Below are positions 6,923-12,327 of a stretch of DNA of 12,327 nucleotides, piece after piece; the stretch's first letter is position 1, and every line of letters begins with the position of its first letter. This DNA is from CAYZDV01 sp964477275. Its GTDB lineage: Bacteria > Acidobacteriota > Aminicenantia > Aminicenantales > Aminicenantaceae. The DNA lies in the NCBI GenBank assembly GCA_964477275.1, contig CAYZDV010000055.1, positions 1-12,327 on the forward strand, in the 5' to 3' direction. The notes under the pieces are model-generated. The model was given only the letters and a program-made list of their open reading frames with translations. It had not been told where the DNA came from and ran no database searches. Both the position numbers and the translations under genes were made by a program.

Positions 6923-7186
6923 TCAAGCTCTCTTTTTTTGAGTTTTGTTTCTATTGTGTTTATTTTCTGCGAAGCCTGCCATTTCCCTGAGCAGGGCCAG
7001 GGTTTCACTGGCTTCTTCCTCATCGAGCCTGGAGATGGCGAACCCGGCATGAACGATGACCCAGTCCCCGGCTTTGATGCCTTCGAGCAGGGAGAAGTTC
7101 GTCCGGACTTTTATCCCCAGATAGTCAACTTTTCCCTGGTTGGATTCGTCGACCTCCACCACTCTGGCCGGTATTCCCAGACACAT
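6923..7186 (-). CDS. hypC: Hydrogenase maturation chaperone HypC
   Basis: This 87-residue HypC/HupF/HybG-family protein carries the iron centre between HypD and the hydrogenase large-subunit precursor. Its N-terminus, MCLGIPARV, has the essential cysteine at position 2, which decides the start: ATG 7186, with AAGG six bases upstream. A TTG two codons earlier keeps the frame open but would bury the cysteine. The small beta-barrel continues through GDWVIVHAGFAI (40-51, with H46). A C-terminal helix and a lysine- and arginine-rich tail (about 74-87) follow, which looks slightly longer than usual. It is the first gene of hypCDE and is divergent from uppS, with a 97-base gap holding both candidate promoters. 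Confidence 0.95.
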   Translation of the reverse strand: MCLGIPARVVEVDESNQGKVDYLGIKVRTNFSLLEGIKAGDWVIVHAGFAISRLDEEEASETLALLREMAGFAENKHNRNKTQKKRA

Positions 7187-7213
7187 TTTCAACCTTTTTG
7201 TTCTTGAATTTAC

Positions 7214-7242
7214 AGGATAGCAAATTCACGGGTTGGGGTCTA
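7214..7242 (-). promoter_or_regulatory. Candidate hypCDE promoter with extended -10
   Basis: On the minus strand TAGACC (7242-7237) and TATCCT (7219-7214) are 17 bases apart, each matching four of six consensus bases. A TG one base before the -10 gives an extended -10 (TGCTATCCT). The predicted start near 7207 leaves about 20 bases of leader, including the AAGG used by hypC. The match is modest, and an alternative sigma factor or activator could be used instead. No FNR- or sigma-54-type site was recognised. Confidence 0.35.
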
Positions 7243-7248
7243 CAGGTT

Positions 7249-7277
7249 TTGACAATTCTCCAGCGAGTCCCTATAAT
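7249..7277 (+). promoter_or_regulatory. Exact-consensus sigma-70 promoter of uppS, likely leaderless
   Basis: TTGACA (7249-7254), a 17-base spacer and TATAAT (7272-7277) match the housekeeping consensus at all twelve positions. Counting from the -10 box, the expected transcription start is 7284, which is the A of the uppS ATG. No Shine-Dalgarno sequence lies before that ATG. The simplest reading is a strong constitutive promoter giving a leaderless mRNA for the isoprenoid and envelope operon. Confidence 0.8.
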
Positions 7278-7283
7278 TTGTCT

Positions 7284-8057
7284 ATGTTGAAGAGCCTGGA
7301 AGGATTTATCAAGCCCGGCAGTGAAGAAGAGCGCTTGATCCAGCAGATCGATTTCTCCCGGCTTCCCCGGCATGTGGCGGTCATCATGGACGGCAACGGC
7401 CGCTGGGCCAGGAAGAGGAAACGTCCCCGCATGGAAGGGCACCGGGCCGGAGCCAAATCAGTCCGGGAAGTGGTGGAAACCTGCGCCCGCCTGGGAATCC
7501 GGTTCCTGACTCTTTATGCCTTTTCCAAGGAGAACTGGAAGCGGCCGAAAAAAGAAATCGATATGCTCTGGAAGCTTCTCAAAGACTATCTCAAGAGCGA
7601 GGACAAGGTGCTGGTGGAAAAGCGGTTCCGCCTCAAGGTCATCGGCCAGATGGACGGCATCCCTGACGATGTCCGCCAGGAGCTGCAACGCGTTGAGAAG
7701 CTGACAGAGGACCATGAGAACCTGACCATCGTGCTTGCTCTCAATTATGGAGGCCGGGATGAGATCGTGGACGCGGTCAAGAACATCCTCAAGGAAAAAG
7801 ACCTTGATGTCGGGTCTCTGGACGAGAGGACTTTTTCCCGATTTTTATACACCAACGATATCCCCGACCCGGACCTGCTGATCAGGACGAGCGGAGAGCT
7901 TCGAGTGTCGAATTTTCTGCTGTGGCAGATTGCCTATTCTGAGATATGGATCACCAAAGTCCTCTGGCCTGATTTCAGGAAAAAACAGCTTCTTCAGGCA
8001 CTCGTTGATTATCAGAAAAGAGAAAGGAGGTTTGGAGGTATTCACCCCCTTGAGTAG
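7284..8057 (+). CDS. uppS: Isoprenyl transferase, undecaprenyl diphosphate synthase family
   Basis: This 257-residue cis-prenyltransferase adds isopentenyl diphosphate units to farnesyl diphosphate to make the long-chain lipid carrier for peptidoglycan and polysaccharides. HVAVIMDGNGRWARK (30-44) contains catalytic D36 and phosphate-binding residues. FSKENWKRP (80-88) covers the substrate entrance. LALNYGGRDEI (151-161), DLLIRTSGELRVSNF (197-211, with R201, S203 and R207) and E220 complete the site. The ending ERRFGG is typical. The frame is open from a TTG at 7233, but ATG 7284 gives the usual N-terminal length and sits at the predicted transcription start, with no ribosome-binding site. AAAGGAGG near 8023-8030 arises from the RRFGG codons. 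Chain length of the product cannot be judged here. It leads the uppS-cdsA-dxr-rseP-ispG cluster. Confidence 0.93.
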   Translation: MLKSLEGFIKPGSEEERLIQQIDFSRLPRHVAVIMDGNGRWARKRKRPRMEGHRAGAKSVREVVETCARLGIRFLTLYAFSKENWKRPKKEIDMLWKLLKDYLKSEDKVLVEKRFRLKVIGQMDGIPDDVRQELQRVEKLTEDHENLTIVLALNYGGRDEIVDAVKNILKEKDLDVGSLDERTFSRFLYTNDIPDPDLLIRTSGELRVSNFLLWQIAYSEIWITKVLWPDFRKKQLLQALVDYQKRERRFGGIHPLE

Positions 8058-8238
8058 CGTGGTGATCGCTTCAATTTTTTTAGACGCTGAACAGAACGCA
8101 CCGCCAGGAATTCGACGGGAAAGGGGCGTGGATGATTTTTTTTACGGTAAGGATGCTGCGGATCCTGATGAAAAAAATTCCTGCTCGGAAAGATTCTCGC
8201 TGCTTCCCTGAGAGACTCCCTCTGTCTGTCTTCAGCAA
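8058..8238 (+). other. Gap between uppS and cdsA without a convincing gene
   Basis: This 181-base gap contrasts with the tight spacing of the genes after it (25 and 10 bases, then an overlap). Just after the uppS stop there is a weak four-pair stem (AGCG 8056-8059 with CGCT 8067-8070) and then a run of seven T (8075-8081), a poor intrinsic-terminator candidate. An open frame of about 50 codons from GTG 8059 to 8211 has no suitable ribosome-binding site and no recognisable family. No good promoter was found. Confidence 0.4.
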
Positions 8239-9045
8239 ATGAGTTTTCGTAAAAGACTGCCGACTGCCATTGTCCTGCTCGCCATCACTTTTATCTGCAT
8301 TCAGTTTTTGCCCGCCCTCTGGTTCTTTATCGCCATCCAGCTGTTCGTCCTCGCGTCCCTCCTGGAATTCTACAATCTTTTTAGGGAGAGAAAGCTTTTT
8401 CCCCGGCGGACCCTGGGTTGTGCCCTGGCCCTCATCATCGCCTCCTCCTTTTATTTCGATGAGATCTCCCTGGCGCTGGCTCTCTTTGCCGGATTTTTTC
8501 TGTCCGGCCTATACCATGTCATTTCTATCAAGAGGGTGGAGAAGCTCTCTTCTTTTCCCGCATCCATCGCCCTTACCTTTTTTGGCGCCGTCTATTTGAG
8601 CTTCACCATTAACCACTTTTTCCTGTTGAAAACGCAATGGGGACCACTGCATATCTATTTTCTTCTCACGGTGATTTTTCTGGGGGACACGGGTGCTTAT
8701 CTCTTCGGAAAGCTCTGGGGGCGGCACAAGTTTCTTCCCATTGCCAGTCCCGGGAAATCCTGGGAAGGGAGCATCGGCGGCATCATCATCGCCGGCCTGG
8801 GAGCCGCTGCTGCCCAGCAGCTCCTTTTGACGGACATCGCTCTCTGGAGGGCGGTTGTCTGCGGAATTCTGGTTCATGCGGTGGCCCAGTTGAGCGACCC
8901 GATGGAATCTCTCTTCAAGCGGGCGGTCGGAGTCAAAGATTCCTCAAGCCTGCTTCCCGGTCATGGCGGCTTTCTGGACCGGATGGACAGTCTGATTCTG
9001 GCCACGCCTTTTTTCTACTATCTCATCCAGTATTTCTGGAAATAA
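8239..9045 (+). CDS. cdsA: Phosphatidate cytidylyltransferase
   Basis: This 268-residue integral membrane enzyme makes CDP-diacylglycerol from phosphatidic acid and CTP, the branch point for bacterial phospholipids. Most of the chain is a series of hydrophobic segments starting at residue 9, consistent with a multi-pass membrane protein. The family signature is complete near the C-terminus: S224, K227, R228, K233, D234, then GHGGFLDRMD (241-250) with D247 and D250. GDTGAYLFGKLWGRHK lies in the middle cytosolic region. The ATG at 8239 has no clear Shine-Dalgarno sequence, only CAGCAA before it; the predicted N-terminus (MSFRKRLPTAIV) nevertheless fits the family. It lies 25 bases before dxr. 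Confidence 0.93.
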   Translation: MSFRKRLPTAIVLLAITFICIQFLPALWFFIAIQLFVLASLLEFYNLFRERKLFPRRTLGCALALIIASSFYFDEISLALALFAGFFLSGLYHVISIKRVEKLSSFPASIALTFFGAVYLSFTINHFFLLKTQWGPLHIYFLLTVIFLGDTGAYLFGKLWGRHKFLPIASPGKSWEGSIGGIIIAGLGAAAAQQLLLTDIALWRAVVCGILVHAVAQLSDPMESLFKRAVGVKDSSSLLPGHGGFLDRMDSLILATPFFYYLIQYFWK

Positions 9046-9070
9046 AACAAGGAGACGGTTTTCAAAGAGA

Positions 9071-10219
9071 ATGGAAAACATCGCCATCCTGGGCTCGACA
9101 GGCTCTATCGGCCAGAACTGCCTGAAAGTCGTCGAGCATCTCAGTCACAGGTTCCGGGTCATCGGCCTGGCTGCTGGACGCAACGTCGCTCTCCTGGAGG
9201 AGCAGGTTGTGAAGTTCAAACCCAGGATCGTCTCAGTTGAAAGAAAGGAGGAGGCCGAGGCCTTCAGACGGAAATTCAAGCACGCCGGTATCCGCGTCAC
9301 CTTCTCCCAGGAAGGAGCCGAAGAAGTGGCTTGTTTGGAGGAGAACGATATCGTCGTCTCGGCCATCACCGGAATCGGCGGTTTGAGGCCGACTCTGGCC
9401 GGAGTTCGGGCCGGCAAAAAAATGGCTCTGGCCAACAAGGAATCCATGGTTGTCGCCGGCCGGCTGCTCCAGAAAACAGCCAGAGAATGCGGAGCTCGGA
9501 TCATTCCTGTGGACAGCGAACACAGCGGAGTCTTTCAGTGTCTGGCCAAGGAACGAATGGAAAACGTGAAGAAGATCATTCTGACCGCATCCGGAGGCCC
9601 TTTTTTCCGCACCTCACGCGGAGAAATGAAGAGGGTGGCCGTCGAGGACGCCCTGAAGCATCCCCGCTGGAAGATGGGCAAAAAGGTGAGCGTCGACTCG
9701 GCGACATTGATGAATAAAGGTCTGGAGTTGATCGAAGCCCGCTGGCTGTTCGATCTCCAGCCGGAGAAGCTGGGAATTCTCATCCATCCCCAGAGCATCG
9801 TCCATTCTCTGGTGGAAATGAATGACGGGTCTGTCCTGGCCCAGATGAGTCCCACGGACATGAAAATCCCCATCCAGTATGCCCTGACGTACCCCGAGCG
9901 GGAAGAGACCTCGCTGCCTTCTTTAGATTTGAGCAAAATCAGAGTGTTGGAATTCTTCGAACCGGACGAGAGAAAGTTTCCTCTCCTCAGGCTGGCCAGG
10001 CTGGCTCTGGGGGAAGGAGAAAGTCTGCCGGTTGTCCTCAACGCGGCCAACGAAGAGGCAGTGGCGGCGTTTCTTTCCAGGAAAATCGGGTTTCTCAAAA
10101 TCGCAGAAGTGGTCAGCCGTCTTGTCGAAAACCACCAGAAAAAAGACGTCCGGAGTCTGGAGGATATCTTCGAGATTGACCGAGTAACCCGGGACATAGC
10201 CCGGAATCTTCTGCCATGA
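9071..10219 (+). CDS. dxr: 1-deoxy-D-xylulose 5-phosphate reductoisomerase
   Basis: This 382-residue cytosolic enzyme converts DXP to 2-C-methyl-D-erythritol 4-phosphate with NADPH and a divalent metal, the first committed MEP-pathway step and the target of fosmidomycin. GSTGSIG (8-14) is the NADPH loop, and ALANKES (119-125) is conserved. Metal ligands D148, E150 and E219 are present, in PVDSEHSG and MNKGLELIE. Substrate-side S174, H197, N215 and K216 and loop residues W200 and M202 match the E. coli pattern. IHPQSIVHS (238-246) is also typical. An AAGGAG at 9049-9054 is 15 bases from ATG 9071, longer than ideal, and no alternative start codon lies between, so initiation may be weak or coupled. 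It is complete and shares its cluster with ispG. Confidence 0.96.
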   Translation: MENIAILGSTGSIGQNCLKVVEHLSHRFRVIGLAAGRNVALLEEQVVKFKPRIVSVERKEEAEAFRRKFKHAGIRVTFSQEGAEEVACLEENDIVVSAITGIGGLRPTLAGVRAGKKMALANKESMVVAGRLLQKTARECGARIIPVDSEHSGVFQCLAKERMENVKKIILTASGGPFFRTSRGEMKRVAVEDALKHPRWKMGKKVSVDSATLMNKGLELIEARWLFDLQPEKLGILIHPQSIVHSLVEMNDGSVLAQMSPTDMKIPIQYALTYPEREETSLPSLDLSKIRVLEFFEPDERKFPLLRLARLALGEGESLPVVLNAANEEAVAAFLSRKIGFLKIAEVVSRLVENHQKKDVRSLEDIFEIDRVTRDIARNLLP

Positions 10220-10229
10220 AGGATGGATA

Positions 10230-11570
10230 ATGATGACGACCTTAGGAACGATAATCTCTTTTGTGATCGTATTCGGCATTCTCGTTTTTGTCCACGAGTT
10301 TGGTCATTTCATCATGGCCAAGCTCCTTAAAATCCGGGTTGAGGTCTTCTCCTGGGGATACGGAAAAAGGCTTTTCGGCTTCAAGAAAGGCGATACGGAT
10401 TACCGGGTCAGCATCCTGCCTCTGGGCGGATATGTGAGGTTTTCGGGTGAGGATGCGTTTGACCGCAAGAAAGACCTCATGTCTCATGATTTCATGGCCA
10501 AGAAGAGGTGGGAGAGGTTTCTGGTTCTGTTCATGGGTTCCTTCATGAATATTCTCTTTGCCGTGTTGCTGGTCTTTCTGGTCAGTCTGACCGGCGTGAC
10601 TGTTCCTCAGTACGTTGAGGAGAAGCCAGTCGTCGGCTGGATCGAACCCAATTCTCCGGCAGAAAAGGCCGAGCTTGAGGTCGGAGATGAAATCCTGGGC
10701 ATAAGCGGCAGAAAGACGAAAACCTGGAATGATGTCGAAATCGCGGTGGGGTTGAAACCGAACAGGCTGATTATTCTGGAGGTCAAACGGGATGGGAAAG
10801 TGCGCACTGTGGAGCTTATGACAGAGAGCCGGACACGGCTGGAAATGGGATACGCCGGCTTTTACCCCAAGATTCTGACCCAGGTGATAATGGTCTTTGC
10901 GGATTCTCCCGCCGAGAAGGCGGGCCTGAGGCCTGGAGATGTGATCATGGCCATCAATGGCGAGCCGGTCTATTTCCATCAGTTTGTCGAAATTATCGAG
11001 AAAAACGCAGGCCGCAGTCTGGAATTCCTCATCGAGAGGGCGGGAGATAAACTGACACTGGCGATTACTCCTCGTTTGGAAGGGGAGGTCGGAAAAATCG
11101 GCATCCAGCCCGGCGTGGAGTATGAGATCCGCAGATATGGGTTTTTCGCTGCCATCGGCCGGAGCATCAAGGAGAATGTGAAACTCGCCTTTATTCTCTT
11201 TGATTATATCGGAGACCTGATAATCGGTGAGGCCTCTACCCGTCAGATCGGCGGCCCGATAGAGATTGCCAAGATTTCTTACGCCTTTTTCCGGGCCGGA
11301 ATCGTGGCCATGATGAGCTTCATGGCCTTTATCAGCCTTCAACTCGGAATCATCAACCTTTTTCCCATCCCCGTCTTTGACGGAGGCCAGATTCTCGTTC
11401 TCTCCCTGGAGGGATTGTTCCGGAGGGATTTCAGCCCCAGGATCAAGCAGGCGGTGATGATCGTCGGGTTTGCCATATTCATCTTTTTGATCGTCTTTGT
11501 CATCCTCAATGACATCGCCCGGAGGCTCCCCAGCGGCTGGGAAAGCTTCCTTTTCTGGAAACAGGAATGA
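10230..11570 (+). CDS. rseP: RIP metalloprotease RseP (site-2 protease) with two PDZ domains
   Basis: This 446-residue inner-membrane zinc protease cleaves transmembrane segments, classically the anti-sigma factor RseA and leftover signal peptides. The first membrane helix carries HEFGH (22-26) with E23 catalytic. A second hydrophobic segment spans about 97-121. Two PDZ domains follow, around 125-200 (GWIEPNSPAEKAELEVGDEI) and 215-285 (ADSPAEKAGLRPGDVI). NLFPIPVFDGG (376-386) provides the third zinc ligand, D384, with phenylalanine where leucine is more usual. The last helix is about 407-428. AAGGA (10219-10223) precedes ATG 10230 by six bases; the next codon is also ATG, so the start is uncertain by one residue. 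It lies ten bases after dxr, and its stop overlaps the ispG start. No RseA-like substrate or sigma factor is visible nearby. Confidence 0.94.
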   Translation: MMTTLGTIISFVIVFGILVFVHEFGHFIMAKLLKIRVEVFSWGYGKRLFGFKKGDTDYRVSILPLGGYVRFSGEDAFDRKKDLMSHDFMAKKRWERFLVLFMGSFMNILFAVLLVFLVSLTGVTVPQYVEEKPVVGWIEPNSPAEKAELEVGDEILGISGRKTKTWNDVEIAVGLKPNRLIILEVKRDGKVRTVELMTESRTRLEMGYAGFYPKILTQVIMVFADSPAEKAGLRPGDVIMAINGEPVYFHQFVEIIEKNAGRSLEFLIERAGDKLTLAITPRLEGEVGKIGIQPGVEYEIRRYGFFAAIGRSIKENVKLAFILFDYIGDLIIGEASTRQIGGPIEIAKISYAFFRAGIVAMMSFMAFISLQLGIINLFPIPVFDGGQILVLSLEGLFRRDFSPRIKQAVMIVGFAIFIFLIVFVILNDIARRLPSGWESFLFWKQE

Positions 11571-12327
11571 AACAGTCCCTTCCTTTGTTCCCCCGGAGAA
11601 AGACGAGGCCGGTCAAAATTGGCCAGGTGGTGATCGGTGGCGGAGCACCCATCATCGTCCAATCCATGACCAAGACCGACACAAGAGACGTCCAGAGCAC
11701 TGTTTCCCAGATCAAAAGCCTGGAGAAAGCCGGATGCGAGGTTGTCCGGCTGGCTGTCCCTGATGGAGAAGCAGCGAAGGCCCTGGGGGAAATCAAGAGG
11801 AAGGTCTCGCTTCCTCTCGTCGCCGATATCCATTTTGATTACCGGCTGGCTGTCGCTTCGCTTCAAAATGGAGCCGATGCCCTCCGCATCAACCCCGGGA
11901 ACATCGGCTCCAGAGAGAGAGTCAGAGAAGTGGTCAAGGCAGCCAGGGATTTTGGCGTGCCCATCAGAATCGGAGTGAACGCGGGCTCTCTGGAGAAAGA
12001 TTTGCGCAACATCCACGGCATCCCCACTCCCCAGGCCATGGTGGAGAGCGCTTTGAGGCATGTCGACATTCTGGAAGGCATGGATTTTTACGATATCAAG
12101 ATCTCCCTCAAGGCCTCCAGTGTCCTCCGGACCATCAGAGCCTGCGAGCTCCTGGCCGATAAAGTCGATTATCCTTTTCATGCCGGAATCACGGAGTCGG
12201 GAAGTCTCGTCCCCGGCTCAATCAAGTCTTCAGCAGGCCTGGCTCTTCTTTTAAGCCTGGGACTGGCAGACACGATTCGGGTCTCACTCACCGCACCTCC
12301 TGAGGATGAGGTCCGCGTCGGCTTCCG
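11567..12327 (+). CDS. ispG: 4-hydroxy-3-methylbut-2-en-1-yl diphosphate synthase, 3' end cut by window
   Basis: The first 253 codons of this 4Fe-4S enzyme are present; it converts methylerythritol cyclodiphosphate to HMBPP in the MEP pathway. The frame is open to the window edge without a stop. Recognisable segments in order are VQSMTKTDTRDV (31-42), LPLVADIHFDYRLA (82-95), ALRINPGNIG (105-114), VPIRIGVNAGSLEKDL (131-146), PTPQAMVESALRHVD (153-167) and HAGITESG (205-212). This is the TIM-barrel part. The cysteine-containing Fe-S domain lies beyond the window, so completeness cannot be checked. The ATG overlaps the rseP stop (ATGA), and AGGA sits immediately before it, so translational coupling to rseP is likely. 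Confidence 0.95.
   Translation, partial: MKQSLPLFPRRKTRPVKIGQVVIGGGAPIIVQSMTKTDTRDVQSTVSQIKSLEKAGCEVVRLAVPDGEAAKALGEIKRKVSLPLVADIHFDYRLAVASLQNGADALRINPGNIGSRERVREVVKAARDFGVPIRIGVNAGSLEKDLRNIHGIPTPQAMVESALRHVDILEGMDFYDIKISLKASSVLRTIRACELLADKVDYPFHAGITESGSLVPGSIKSSAGLALLLSLGLADTIRVSLTAPPEDEVRVGF

Noticed and set aside
6044..7207. Long plus-strand open frame opposite hypD and hypC
   Set aside because: It is antisense to clear hyp genes with all motifs intact, has low-complexity shadow composition and no recognisable domain.
8059..8211. Possible small gene of about 50 codons after uppS, with AAAGGAGG at 8023-8030 upstream
   Set aside because: The SD-like bases encode the conserved RRFGG end of UppS, and they lie about 28 bases from the GTG, too far to drive it; the peptide is not recognisable.
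10242..11342. Long minus-strand open frame opposite rseP
   Set aside because: It is a shadow of the membrane protease gene, with no ribosome-binding site or family resemblance.

Overview
The window is ordinary-looking bacterial chromosome, about half G+C and densely coded, with eleven genes in three blocks. The genes point to a bacterium that uses the MEP isoprenoid pathway, makes uronic-acid-containing surface polysaccharide and matures a [NiFe] hydrogenase, so it is probably anaerobic or facultatively so. The lineage cannot be fixed from the sequence. The mix, including a small ribbon-helix-helix protein ending in LKALGYLD, reminds me of uncultured deep-branching phyla such as Aminicenantota, but that is an impression from memory.

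Block 1 (about 1-4737, plus strand) starts with about 250 bases without a gene. These hold two imperfect inverted repeats, a plausible promoter and a 12-base palindrome near the predicted transcription start. A 71-residue ribbon-helix-helix protein follows. Then comes a likely operon with its own candidate promoter: a short sulfotransferase-like protein, an SDR-family UDP-sugar 4-epimerase, a UDP-N-acetylglucosamine 6-dehydrogenase of the WbpA type, and a UDP-glucose 6-dehydrogenase. Together the last three could supply UDP-GlcA, UDP-GalNAc and UDP-GlcNAcA/GalNAcA, and the sulfotransferase could sulfate a glycan made from them. No glycosyltransferase is present in the window.

Block 2 (4742-7186, minus strand) is hypC-hypD-hypE, which makes and assembles the Fe(CN)2CO part of the [NiFe] hydrogenase active site. 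The hydrogenase itself and hypA, hypB and hypF are outside the window. hypE converges on the UDP-glucose dehydrogenase gene with only four bases between the stop codons.

Block 3 (7284 to the right edge, plus strand) is the envelope and isoprenoid cluster uppS-cdsA-dxr-rseP-ispG. It makes isoprenoid precursors (dxr, ispG), the undecaprenyl carrier (uppS) and CDP-diacylglycerol (cdsA), and includes a site-2 membrane protease (rseP). ispG is cut by the window edge. The block begins with an exact consensus sigma-70 promoter (TTGACA, 17 bases, TATAAT) whose predicted start falls on the A of the uppS ATG, which suggests a leaderless mRNA. This is the sharpest unusual signal in the window. I found no clearly novel multi-gene system, mobile element, CRISPR array or RNA gene.
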